64,000 nt of DNA from Cryomorphaceae bacterium (GCA_905182525.1 CAJJBV010000001.1:186001-250000); one strand, 5' to 3'; positions 41,969 through 51,135 are shown, numbered from the stretch's first letter. Numbers and translations: made by a program. Notes: generated by a model not told the origin, from the letters alone.

Positions 41969-43800
41969 TATTTTTTGACTTTTATGATTTTGAATTGTGA
42001 CGAAGACTGCGAATTAAATAATTTTAAAATGTAAATACCATCTTTTAAAAATTTTGTATCTATAGATTCTTTAGAGGATTGTAAAACCAATTTACCATTA
42101 ATATCAAATATTTTTAAATAGTCATATTTATACTCTTGAGTAATATTTAGAATTTCATCAAAAGGGTTTGGATATAATAATAGATCTATTTCACTTTCTT
42201 TAATATTGTTATTCAATAAATAATCTGAATTAGCAATAAAGTTTACTGAATAAGGTTTTAATTCAAATTTATTATTTCCATTGACAGGTCTATAATATGA
42301 TGGGATTGAAGAGTAGTTTTCTGGCCCTCCTTCTACGAAATTACTTGTCTGACCATTTACAAATATCTTTTTGTCAGTTTCGTTATTTGCATAAACTTCG
42401 TACCAATAATAATTATATCTCATGGTATCAATTCCGAAATCTAAATCAACAGTTTTAAAATTGGAAGAATTATTCACAAGAACAACTCCCCTAGCACCAG
42501 AATTGAAAGTAGAAGCATAAGACTTTACAGACAAATCACTAGAATATGACCAGACCATACGATCACCCATAAACTGCTGTAAAAAATGATAAATATAAAA
42601 TACTGGTCTTGGTGAGTGATCAGCTAAGACAGGGCTGTTTCTAGCAGTCATACCATGATCTCCTCCATAACTATCTAAACCGTTTTGGAAACTCCATAAA
42701 ATAGAAGCTGCAAATCCATTTTTTATTTGCTCAGCTAAAGCTTGGGCAATAAAAATTGCATTGGCCATAGATATTTCTCTTTCGCCAGTTTTTGAATTAA
42801 ATTCAGTCATTGCTATTGGATAATATCCAGATGGCTTATTTGTATAATTTAAAACCATATCATTAACGTTATTCTTGTCTTGCTGAACTTCATTAAGAGA
42901 GTTTAACATTTCCTGATAAGTAACATTATTAGGATTATTTTTTCTTCTAAAATAATCGTGAACAATTAAAAAATCTGCTTTATTTTCAACTTTTTGAAGT
43001 ACTTGTTTTGACCAATTATTATAAACTCCGTCATTAGGAAATAATACTGCTCCAATTTTTATAGTAGGATCAGCAGCTTTCATAGAATCTGCAAAAACAT
43101 TAAAAACATCACCGTATTTAGTTCCATCAATAGTATCTCCGTTTACTATATATCCTGCTTGCCACGAACCATAATTTTCATTACCTACTTCCCAATATTT
43201 AATATTTGCACCCAAAGTTTGATTCATATGTCTTACAAAATTTGCCGCATATGATGCTGCAGTCTGAAGTGGATTTACTGATGATCCATATCTAGCATAC
43301 GAAGCATTGACAGCAATGATACCCGTTCCGTTAGTAGAATCTAAAATCTGAAGAAAATCATCAGGACTAATTCTCCATCCAGAACCGTCAATAAGATCAT
43401 TTACAGTAATTTCAGAATCGTTTAAAATTGAAGATGGAATATTTCCATCCCAGAAAAATTGATTTGAACCATTACCACCTGGATATCTTAAGATAGATTT
43501 TCCTAAATTTTTAATATTACTCATAAAATCATTATCGTTGATAACAGACTCTCCTAAAAAATGAGTCAAGTTTGTTCCAAAATGTGATGGTAAAACATCG
43601 GCTATAACATTAGATGTATTAATATTAATAGTAACAGTCGGAGAAGAAGATATTGCTGGTTTTAAATCAGTATTTGAAGACGGATTAAAAGTTCTTGGCT
43701 CCCAATCTTCAAAAAATGTATTTAACTGTGAATTAAAAGCAAGAAAAAAAGTATTAAAAAAAAATAAAAAAATTAATTTTTTACTATAGTTATTTGACAT
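41968..43800 (-). CDS. T9SS-secreted clan GH-A glycoside hydrolase, arabinofuranosidase-like
   Basis: ATG 43800 is preferred because MSNNYSKKLIFLFFFNTFFLAFNSQ is a good signal peptide; an ATG at 43827 would overlap the GH2-like gene. ~610 aa, frame intact. The barrel motifs are HFGTNLTHFL, SILRYPGGNGSNQFFWDG, KYWEVGNENYGSWQAGY (acid/base Glu) and PIAMTEFNSKTGE (nucleophile Glu). After a C-terminal beta domain a T9SS type A domain follows (LLLYPNPFDEILNITQ, KIIKVKK), so the enzyme is exported to the surface or medium. It is paralogous to the enzyme at 27034. GH51/GH39-type relationship is inferred from motifs; family and substrate are not settled. Confidence 0.8.
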   Translation of the reverse strand: MSNNYSKKLIFLFFFNTFFLAFNSQLNTFFEDWEPRTFNPSSNTDLKPAISSSPTVTININTSNVIADVLPSHFGTNLTHFLGESVINDNDFMSNIKNLGKSILRYPGGNGSNQFFWDGNIPSSILNDSEITVNDLIDGSGWRISPDDFLQILDSTNGTGIIAVNASYARYGSSVNPLQTAASYAANFVRHMNQTLGANIKYWEVGNENYGSWQAGYIVNGDTIDGTKYGDVFNVFADSMKAADPTIKIGAVLFPNDGVYNNWSKQVLQKVENKADFLIVHDYFRRKNNPNNVTYQEMLNSLNEVQQDKNNVNDMVLNYTNKPSGYYPIAMTEFNSKTGEREISMANAIFIAQALAEQIKNGFAASILWSFQNGLDSYGGDHGMTARNSPVLADHSPRPVFYIYHFLQQFMGDRMVWSYSSDLSVKSYASTFNSGARGVVLVNNSSNFKTVDLDFGIDTMRYNYYWYEVYANNETDKKIFVNGQTSNFVEGGPENYSSIPSYYRPVNGNNKFELKPYSVNFIANSDYLLNNNIKESEIDLLLYPNPFDEILNITQEYKYDYLKIFDINGKLVLQSSKESIDTKFLKDGIYILKLFNSQSSSQFKIIKVKK

Positions 43801-43813
43801 ATCGAAAATAAAT

Positions 43814-45091
43814 TTATTGACCTTCAACTCTAAAAGGAATATTTGCTACGGAAGATTGATTAATTTCATTTTTAATAAAAACAAACATTCTGTAAAACCC
43901 TTTTTTATTTGGCACATTAAAAGTTAAACTACTTTCTAACTGTTTAACTTTGATAAATTCTAATTTATCTGGTGATTTCTGATAATCACCTCCACCTTTT
44001 GTAGAAAATGTTTCAGGGTATAATTGAAAATCAAAATACAAGCTGTCATTATTATTTTTGTTAAAAATAAATTCTAGATTGACCTCCTCATTTTTAATGA
44101 AAACATGGTTTTTTTGCCAATTACCCCCATTTAACTTGATTTTCATAATGCTAGGTGCTCTTTTTTCTGGCCATTGACCTTTCCAACAATATTCCATTAC
44201 ATCAACAGCCTCCGTAGGATTACCGTTACTTAAATACATACCATGCCAAGTCGCTGTAGATTCTTGTTTTTGGCCCCATAGAAAACAATAAGAACCTAAA
44301 CATTTTTCTCTATCACCTTCAATAAAATTTTTATATCTTTTTAATCTTTGATTAGCTTTAATTCCGTTAGTTGGCTCAATTTTAGCACCCCAAGAATTAA
44401 CTTTGGCTTCAAATGGTCCATTAACTCCCCACTCTGTGACTATATAAGGTTTTTCCCAACCATATCTTCTTATGTTTAGGTTTGCATTTACAATAGATCC
44501 GTAGACATTAATACCAAGTATATCAATACTTGGACAGTATTTTTTAATCATAAAAACCTTTGATGGATCTAATCCAGCAATAACAGTCATAGTTGGATGA
44601 TTAGGATCAACTTTTTTTATGAACTTAGCAATTTCTTCAATTGTTTCCCAAACTTTAAAATTGGAATATTTTAAATCAACCTCATTACCAATCCCCCAAA
44701 CTAGCAAAGATGGATGATCTTTTAATTTCAAAATTTTCATCTTGAGTAATTCAATTTGGGCTTTTACTTTATACTCATCATTATAATTGAATCCACTTCT
44801 TTCTTGTCCAACCCAAAGACCTAAACAAACTGACAAATCGTATTTTAATGCAGAATCTAGAAGTTTACTTTTATTACTACTCCAAATTCTTATAGAGTTA
44901 CCACCAGATTCTTTTACCTTTTTAAAATTATTTTTAGCACCAGCTCCCTTAATATAGTAAGGCTTGTTGTCTCTTAATAATTCAAATCCAGAATCGGTTT
45001 CAGAAATAGTAACTTTTGAGGTTTGAGAGAAAACAGATGAATAAAGAAACACCTGAAAAACGATCAATATATTAATAAAAAATTTCATCAT
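43814..45091 (-). CDS. GH2-type TIM-barrel glycoside hydrolase without the usual sandwich domains
   Basis: A 425-aa protein with an intact frame and signal peptide ending SSVFSQ. A barrel begins with LRDNKPYYIKGAGAKNNF and NSIRIW. LLVWGIGNEVDL carries the likely acid/base E137, and PYIVTEWGVNGPFE the nucleophile E220. Typical GH2 enzymes are 600-1,000 aa with two N-terminal beta-sandwich domains; here the barrel starts almost directly after the signal, and a ~110-aa beta domain follows at the C-terminus. The gene shares one base with the upstream lipoprotein gene and precedes the GH-A gene by 13 bases. Endo or exo activity cannot be told from sequence. Confidence 0.75.
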   Translation of the reverse strand: MMKFFINILIVFQVFLYSSVFSQTSKVTISETDSGFELLRDNKPYYIKGAGAKNNFKKVKESGGNSIRIWSSNKSKLLDSALKYDLSVCLGLWVGQERSGFNYNDEYKVKAQIELLKMKILKLKDHPSLLVWGIGNEVDLKYSNFKVWETIEEIAKFIKKVDPNHPTMTVIAGLDPSKVFMIKKYCPSIDILGINVYGSIVNANLNIRRYGWEKPYIVTEWGVNGPFEAKVNSWGAKIEPTNGIKANQRLKRYKNFIEGDREKCLGSYCFLWGQKQESTATWHGMYLSNGNPTEAVDVMEYCWKGQWPEKRAPSIMKIKLNGGNWQKNHVFIKNEEVNLEFIFNKNNNDSLYFDFQLYPETFSTKGGGDYQKSPDKLEFIKVKQLESSLTFNVPNKKGFYRMFVFIKNEINQSSVANIPFRVEGQ

Positions 45092-46335
45092 TATTTAAAC
45101 CATTTTGTAGGGTTATCTGGATCTCCTCTAAACTCTATTAATTTAAAGTCAACAATTTCAAAATTAGAAGTTTCTAAAATTCTAAACCTTAACTCTTTAA
45201 TTTTGGTCCAATTAACAGAATTAAAATTTTTAAAAGACTTAATAGGAACGAAAATTTCGAATGTAGTTTCATCTAATTGAACAATATTATTTTCATTTAT
45301 AAGTATGGAAATGTTCCTAGGCTTACCTAAATAAGAGACAAGATTAATTTTAATTTTAGGTACTTTTTTTCCAATAATTTTAAAATTCAAGGCTGATGTT
45401 AAATATACTTCAGATAAATCAGCAGATTCCCATTTATTAAAAGGGAAACCAAATGAATTCCATTTTTTATCTTTATTTTCCGAATCGTAATTTACAGAAA
45501 GTGATAATGAAACATTCAACTCTGGTATAAAATTATCGTCATTTAAAGTAGTATTTGATTTTATAGAATTTGATTTTGTTTTGAACTTAAAATTACTTGA
45601 ATAGTTTTCATTTACACCCCACCAATATTTTTTTTCACTACCAAGATTAATAGGTAAGGTATTGAATTTTTTAGTGAAAGTTTCAGTGCTTATTTTGTAA
45701 GGATGGTTGTAGGGAACTAGTTTAATATCATCAATATGAAAATTTCCTTTTTTCATTAGTTGAACCCTTAGCTCTTTGATATTGGAAATTTTAACTCCTT
45801 TTTTATTATGATTAAATGTAGACAATGGCAATGATACCTTTCTCCATTTTTGGTCAACAACTCCATCTTCCATTCCTAAAATATTCACTTTTGAGAAACA
45901 TTGTTTGCCAGAATAATCTGATAAACCAAAAAGCATTGGAATATTATAAAACTCTCCTGAATTAGATCTAATCATGAATTGAATTGCACTATTTTCAAAT
46001 AAAGGGGTTAAATTTTTAGATTTGAAGTTTCCCCACTTAAAACCTAAACCAAGCCATTTGCAGTTTTTTGTTTTTTCCCATTTTAAATGAAGGTGGTCTT
46101 TACCAGAAAAATTATTTATAGTATCGAAAGTAATTTCTTTACAAGGGTGTGTTTTCATTCCAAAAACACCAGTTTTATCACTATCAGTAAAAATATCTTT
46201 AAATGGGAAACTTAAAAAAGGATCTTCTATATCTTTCTCTACAACTGTATCGTAAAGGCTAACAGTTTTCATAGAATTACATGAAAAAAACAGCAATAAA
46301 GACCAAACTAAAATATATTTATTTAATTTATTCAT
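45091..46335 (-). CDS. Two-domain candidate glycan-binding lipoprotein
   Basis: A 414-aa protein with an intact frame and a lipoprotein signal with lipobox FFSCNS. Two jelly-roll-like modules: residues ~45-210 (HLHLKWEKTKNCKWLGLGFKWGNF, a KWRKVSLPLSTF strand and GNFHIDDIKLVPY) and ~250-405 (KWNSFGFPFNKW, IKELRFRILETSNFEIVDFKLIEF). The pattern 'IKELR.....(G/S)NF.I.D.KL' occurs in both, so they arose by duplication. They resemble CBM11/CIA30-like galactose-binding folds. Located in the operon between the C-type lipoprotein and the GH2-like enzyme, it is a good candidate for the surface glycan-binding role that SusD-like proteins play elsewhere. No binding data can be read from sequence. Confidence 0.65.
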   Translation of the reverse strand: MNKLNKYILVWSLLLFFSCNSMKTVSLYDTVVEKDIEDPFLSFPFKDIFTDSDKTGVFGMKTHPCKEITFDTINNFSGKDHLHLKWEKTKNCKWLGLGFKWGNFKSKNLTPLFENSAIQFMIRSNSGEFYNIPMLFGLSDYSGKQCFSKVNILGMEDGVVDQKWRKVSLPLSTFNHNKKGVKISNIKELRVQLMKKGNFHIDDIKLVPYNHPYKISTETFTKKFNTLPINLGSEKKYWWGVNENYSSNFKFKTKSNSIKSNTTLNDDNFIPELNVSLSLSVNYDSENKDKKWNSFGFPFNKWESADLSEVYLTSALNFKIIGKKVPKIKINLVSYLGKPRNISILINENNIVQLDETTFEIFVPIKSFKNFNSVNWTKIKELRFRILETSNFEIVDFKLIEFRGDPDNPTKWFK

Positions 46336-46343
46336 TAACCATT

Positions 46344-47426
46344 TTAGTTTTTATTCCATGTATCACCAACAAAGCCCGTTATTACATCAAAAAATGCTCT
46401 GTTTTCAGTAAATATTATATGATCAAAATCAGTTCTAACCATCCTGTCAAAATTTTCCTCGCACTGGGCACTTGCTCCACTAGAGGGACAAGCTTGACAA
46501 GCAATTCTCATCCCTTTAATATCTTTGGGGTTTTTTGCAAATGTTACACCAGGTGATGAATTAGTTGCTACAAAATCTGAGTAACGAATAGAAATTAATT
46601 TCCATCCATCCCAATCTATATATATTTTAAGCTTATATACCTCTTCATTATTATCAAAAATAGTAGCTACATCTGCAGCTCCTCCCGAATTAAATGCCGA
46701 ATCTGATTCTGAAATTAAAATATTCATAAATTGACCTGTATGTAGGCCTACTGTATCGGAAAGAATTCCTAGATTTAAATAAAAATCCTCGGCAGATGCT
46801 GAAATTGGAGAAGATGAATAATCTAATTTTAAATCTATTTTTCCAAGTGCCCAATCAAAATTTATTTTACCTCCCATTTGGAAATAGTAATCACCTAATA
46901 AAGGTTGATCATCTGCAATTACAAATGTTTGATCGGGATTAATTTGTGGTTTTATATAACCATCAACAGGAAACCCATTTTCAAAATCAGCAACAATATA
47001 ACCATCATCATATAACTGAGTACCGGTGATTAAAACTGTATCTCTAAGCGTGTCTGGTTGATATAAAAAAGTTAATTCTAAAGCACAATTTTCTTCTATG
47101 AAAAAAGGGAATTCAGAAGCACTACCATCCCAAAAATTAATATTTGAATCTAGAATATTTGAGTTGCCAGTTATAATTTTTTTAGCATTAGAAACAAGCC
47201 CTGTTATAGAAATTTTCCAATCAACTATTTTACCAAATTCACAACTAAACTTAGTTACTTCATTATTAGAAAAATTAGGGTTTTTATTGCTAACTAACAA
47301 GCTAGCAGTCCCATCAAAATCACCATATAATTCATTAATTGATGGACCTTCTGATTTCTCTTTAGTACAACTAAATATAGTGAATATTGAAATTATTGTT
47401 AGTATATATATGTGTCTTGTCTTCAT
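46344..47426 (-). CDS. C-type lipoprotein of the outer-membrane module, copy 2
   Basis: A 360-aa protein with an intact frame. Lipoprotein signal with lipobox FSCTKE, then EGPSINELYGDFDG, the same opening as the C copy at 34501. The remainder is beta-rich: residues ~20-120 form an Ig-like segment, and ~130-350 a jelly-roll-like part (ADFENGFPVDGYIKP, YYFQMGGKINFDWALGKIDL, KIYIDWDGWKLISIRYSDF). This layout recalls surface carbohydrate-binding lipoproteins. It overlaps the B gene by 4 bases and precedes the next lipoprotein gene by 8. Four Cys near the end (IACQACPSS, QCEEN) could form disulfides. Confidence 0.65.
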   Translation of the reverse strand: MKTRHIYILTIISIFTIFSCTKEKSEGPSINELYGDFDGTASLLVSNKNPNFSNNEVTKFSCEFGKIVDWKISITGLVSNAKKIITGNSNILDSNINFWDGSASEFPFFIEENCALELTFLYQPDTLRDTVLITGTQLYDDGYIVADFENGFPVDGYIKPQINPDQTFVIADDQPLLGDYYFQMGGKINFDWALGKIDLKLDYSSSPISASAEDFYLNLGILSDTVGLHTGQFMNILISESDSAFNSGGAADVATIFDNNEEVYKLKIYIDWDGWKLISIRYSDFVATNSSPGVTFAKNPKDIKGMRIACQACPSSGASAQCEENFDRMVRTDFDHIIFTENRAFFDVITGFVGDTWNKN

Positions 47427-49147
47427 AACTTTACAGAAAAAATAAATAATAATCGTTGATATTTAAAATCGGAGATATTTGAATCATTAAAATTCGTTCC
47501 CCAAAGATTGTATTGTAAATTTAAATAAACATTGGGTCTAAATTTATATTTTAAACCTGCAATGTACATATTATCATTTTGGTTGTAATTAATGGGTGTA
47601 AATCCTTGTATCATCCCATAAGCCGATCTTGTAGTTAAATACTCATTACCCTTAGAATTAAAGCTTTTATAGCCTAATTGAATAAACAAATCATCTAAAG
47701 TTTCTATAGATGAGGAGAAATTTAATTGACTTGAACTTAAGTTCACATTTTCAGCATTGGATGAAGATCTTTTAGTTGTCTCATCTACCATAGAAACTGA
47801 AACACTAAGTTTTTTATTTAGTCCCAAAATTTCGTGTAAATTAAACTTTGTATTTCCAGAAAACAGAACAAAATTTCTTTTTAAAAGTGAGCCCTGTCCA
47901 ATAACTTCTTCAAAATATGAACTATTAAAATTCAGTTCTAAAAATTTATTTTTACTAATTAAATTTAACTTAGCAAAAACTCCTAATCTGTTTGGTGTAG
48001 CATCTCCAAAGGGTAGTGAATTTGAATAAATTGGGTTAAAACCCATAAGGTTGGTTGATAAATCCTGATTATATATCGTAGGATCAGAAATAATATCAAA
48101 AATTGAAATTGGTCTTTGTGATTCATCATTAGAATATGTAGAATAAATTGATGGAGTGTTATCATTAAAATTAATTCTTCTAGTTTGTGAACCAGAACTT
48201 CTGAAATTTGGATCTACATATCTTCCGCCAAAAGAAAAACTTAATGAAGAATCTTTTTTACTATAAGAAGAAGAGAATTCACTAAACATACCGACAGTGT
48301 AATTTGTCAAAGAATCAAACTGCAACCAACTCCTTTCAGAAAAACCACCCTGAATATTATGTTCTAATTTTGCTTTAGGAGTATTATAGTGATAGTTTAG
48401 ACCACCTTGAATTACTGGATTTCTAACAGAAATATTAATGTTTCCTGTTGAGGGAATCTCAAATAAATTAATGTAATTAGACTCGAATGTTAGATTTGAA
48501 TTTATTTTAGAAATTAAAGATCCCCCTGAAAGTAGCATATCACTTATTCTATTTAGGTTTGTAATATATTGATTTCCTCTAGGCCTAGTAATAAAAAAAT
48601 CAAATTCAAGTGATTTTATAAACCGGTCAAATTCATAAGAAAAGTTTGTTTGAATTCCTTGAAGTCTCCATCTGTTGTCCATAAAAAAATTCTCATAATG
48701 AACAATATCACGGTAACTAGAAACAAAATCACTATTAAAAAAAGGCAACTCTTCGTCGTAGTTATGTAAAGTGAATTTATTTTGTTTTAAATACATATCA
48801 CCAATAGTAAATTTAATTCTGTTCCCCAAAACGCCTTTTGCTGTTAGTTGTCTTACTATAATATTAGTACCTGAACCAAAAAAACTTCCAAATTGATTGC
48901 TAATTCTTAACTGAGCAAAAACCTCTATTTCTTTTATGGGATTTATGTGAGTATTTAAGTCGATTAAATTATATCCTGATGAAAAGTTTTTGGTGGAAGT
49001 TGTATCTAAATCAATTTTATTTACATCTCTTGAAAAAAAAGATCTTGTTAATCCACTAAATCTTATTTTTTCATCTTGCTGAGCTACTGTAAAGATTTGT
49101 ATTCCTATGAATATAACAGTAAATAGTATGGAATTTATTTTCATCAT
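47423..49147 (-). CDS. B-type outer-membrane beta-barrel protein, copy 2
   Basis: A 574-aa protein with an intact frame and signal peptide ending FTVAQ. Amphipathic strands run to the C-terminal FIFSVKL. Motifs shared with the copy at 34504-36199: SSYRDIVHYENF, WRLQGI, RSSGSQTRRINF, GFNPIYSNSLPFGDATPNRLG, IGQGSLLKRN and GYKSFNSKGNEYLTTR. It starts 3 bases after the A gene ends and overlaps the C gene by 4 bases. No TonB-dependent receptor plug is present, and no known family was recognised. Because this copy is undamaged, it supports the frameshift in the other copy being an error or recent. Confidence 0.65.
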   Translation of the reverse strand: MMKINSILFTVIFIGIQIFTVAQQDEKIRFSGLTRSFFSRDVNKIDLDTTSTKNFSSGYNLIDLNTHINPIKEIEVFAQLRISNQFGSFFGSGTNIIVRQLTAKGVLGNRIKFTIGDMYLKQNKFTLHNYDEELPFFNSDFVSSYRDIVHYENFFMDNRWRLQGIQTNFSYEFDRFIKSLEFDFFITRPRGNQYITNLNRISDMLLSGGSLISKINSNLTFESNYINLFEIPSTGNINISVRNPVIQGGLNYHYNTPKAKLEHNIQGGFSERSWLQFDSLTNYTVGMFSEFSSSYSKKDSSLSFSFGGRYVDPNFRSSGSQTRRINFNDNTPSIYSTYSNDESQRPISIFDIISDPTIYNQDLSTNLMGFNPIYSNSLPFGDATPNRLGVFAKLNLISKNKFLELNFNSSYFEEVIGQGSLLKRNFVLFSGNTKFNLHEILGLNKKLSVSVSMVDETTKRSSSNAENVNLSSSQLNFSSSIETLDDLFIQLGYKSFNSKGNEYLTTRSAYGMIQGFTPINYNQNDNMYIAGLKYKFRPNVYLNLQYNLWGTNFNDSNISDFKYQRLLFIFSVKL

Positions 49148-49150
49148 TTT

Positions 49151-51070
49151 TTAAAAAAGTATTTTTAACTCTAACATTGTTTCCGATCCTTCAATATTAT
49201 TAAGAATGAAATTTGGATCGTAATATTTATAAAGATTATGTCTTAAAAACAACATAGCTCTTTTTCCTATTTTGTAATCTACTCCAAAGCCAATTAATCT
49301 ATTTCTTTGATTTCTAGAAAAATTATTTGGATTAAACTTTTTAATTCCTAAGGTTTCAAATAACACATTAATAGGACTTCCACCCAAAGTGCGGTCTTGA
49401 TCTCCCAAGCCAGTAGAACTGTTTCCAATAACTCTTTCAATTCCATAGGTGAAAATTAAGCTGGTATTAGTATTTAATTGAAAATTGAAATCAAATTCCT
49501 GAGAAAAAATGCTGATAAAAGCATCTAAATTATACTGAGGTAAAACATTTATTTTTTTCTGACATGAATTAAATCGTGACAAAGAGAAAATATAAAATTT
49601 ATGTCCTTTTATCATGTTTTTATACTTAACTTGAAATTCAACAGTATTAAAAAACTTTTTAAAGTTTGACTTACCTAATGCATTAGTGTCAGAAATTTCA
49701 ACTTCTTCAAAAATATTTCTAAAGGTTGTATTTAAAGAATTGTAAGGGCCCCAATTTTGTCTAAATAATTGTAGTCTAGATAGTGTTTCAGTATTAATGT
49801 TATATCTATATGAAAGTGCTGCATCCGAAGTATCAATTTCAGTAAAAAAACCAATTCCACCATTAATATTAAATTTCCCAAATGAATGTTCTGCATTAAT
49901 CGATATTCCTTGTCTATTATTTGTATAAGTTCCTAAACCAATAATTGGACTTTGAAATGGAGTTCTAACTGTAGTACCAATACCAGAAATATTTGGAAAT
50001 ACTTCTGAAACTGTAGTATTTAAAAAGTTGCCAGTAAGATTAACAAACTGGGGAGAAATTCTGTAAATTTGTAAATCTAATGGAGTTTTATAAGATTTTG
50101 AAGTTTTAAAATTAAATATAATGGCCTCTCCATATTTCAAATCATACTCCGGAGAAGAATAATTTCCTAATGCAGTCTCTAATTTTAAAGAAAATTTCTT
50201 CCATTTTTTAGAGAATTCCGTAGTGTGAATTATGTATTGTTTTAATTCGTTTGTTTTGGGATTAATAGATGCATAGGATTTCAAAAAGTTATATGCAATG
50301 TTAAGCTTCTTATTGAATTTTTTGTTAACCCTGAGACATCCTGTGAAGTTGTCAGAATTTGTAAGACTGGACCTATTAAGAGAACTTTTACCTACAACTC
50401 CTTTAAACGATAATTTATAAGGTAAATTTTGTCCACTGAAAAAAAATCCTTGAAAAGCTCTACTTCCATAACGAATACCTTGGTCAATTAATCCATTTTT
50501 ATAATAGTTTTCATACCTAGCAATTGGAGTTCTGTTTAATGCTGTTGATGGTCTTCTATGAAAAATACTTGTTCTGTTAAATGATCTATTGCCCCAAACA
50601 GTTAATCTACTTTGCCTATACCAATTAACTCCACCTGAGCTAAATTTAAATTTCCCAAACTTGGTATTAAAGGATGTTCTTAAATTTAAGCCTAACTGTA
50701 ATGTTAAATCACTATTGCTTGCAATTGAGGGGCCTTTATAATTACTGTTAATCATTAAATCTGCACCAAAAGAAATATTATCTTTTGTTAAACCTTTAAG
50801 TCTAAGAAGTAACATTGGTTGTCGATAAAAATCTCCGGAAACGATGTCTAAAGTTTTACCAGAATTTCCAGGAAAAGTGTTTTTTTGATTTCTAACATAA
50901 CCTAAAAACCTATAAGAACCAGAAAATGAAATAGGAACTGGAGACTTTCTTAAATTTTTAACATTACTTGAAAATACTTCACTGTAATTATCCTGTGAAA
51001 ATGTATGTTCAAAAAAGAAAATTAAAATTAATGCTATGAAAAATTTAGATAAACTATATAACTTACTCAT
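49151..51070 (-). CDS. A-type outer-membrane beta-barrel protein, copy 2
   Basis: ATG 51070 is preferred (MSKLYSLSKFFIALILIFFFEHTFSQ as signal peptide); a GTG at 51088 is also in frame. ~639 aa, frame intact. Amphipathic strands, C-terminal LELKILF. Conserved with the copy at 36199-38016: YRFLGYVRN, SGGVNWYRQS, ISPQFVNLTG, NNRQGISINAEHSFGKFNIN, LSRLQLFRQNWGPYNSL, IGNSSTGLGD and LIGFGVDYKIG. First gene of the seven-gene operon A-B-C-binding lipoprotein-GH2-GH-A-GH3. The candidate operator at 51073-51093 lies immediately before the ATG, as it does for the other copy. A family name is not available. Confidence 0.65.
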   Translation of the reverse strand: MSKLYSLSKFFIALILIFFFEHTFSQDNYSEVFSSNVKNLRKSPVPISFSGSYRFLGYVRNQKNTFPGNSGKTLDIVSGDFYRQPMLLLRLKGLTKDNISFGADLMINSNYKGPSIASNSDLTLQLGLNLRTSFNTKFGKFKFSSGGVNWYRQSRLTVWGNRSFNRTSIFHRRPSTALNRTPIARYENYYKNGLIDQGIRYGSRAFQGFFFSGQNLPYKLSFKGVVGKSSLNRSSLTNSDNFTGCLRVNKKFNKKLNIAYNFLKSYASINPKTNELKQYIIHTTEFSKKWKKFSLKLETALGNYSSPEYDLKYGEAIIFNFKTSKSYKTPLDLQIYRISPQFVNLTGNFLNTTVSEVFPNISGIGTTVRTPFQSPIIGLGTYTNNRQGISINAEHSFGKFNINGGIGFFTEIDTSDAALSYRYNINTETLSRLQLFRQNWGPYNSLNTTFRNIFEEVEISDTNALGKSNFKKFFNTVEFQVKYKNMIKGHKFYIFSLSRFNSCQKKINVLPQYNLDAFISIFSQEFDFNFQLNTNTSLIFTYGIERVIGNSSTGLGDQDRTLGGSPINVLFETLGIKKFNPNNFSRNQRNRLIGFGVDYKIGKRAMLFLRHNLYKYYDPNFILNNIEGSETMLELKILF

Positions 51071-51072
51071 AG

Positions 51073-51093
51073 ATAGTGTTAAATTCACACCAA
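51073..51093. promoter_or_regulatory. Candidate locus-wide operator, copy 3
   Basis: Contains TAGTGTTAA and CACAC, matching the 38021 copy at 16 of 21 positions in the same orientation and at the same place, just upstream of the A-type barrel ATG and within the divergent gap to the FGE gene. The inverted repeat is weaker here (ATAGTGT against ACACCAA). Confidence 0.4.
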
Positions 51094-51135
51094 ATATAAA
51101 TGAAAATTTGACTTATTTTAAAAATTAATTAACAA

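Noticed and set aside
46281-46556. Plus-strand open frame across the lipoprotein gene junction
   Set aside because: Antisense to two conserved minus-strand genes with proper lipoprotein signals; no independent support.
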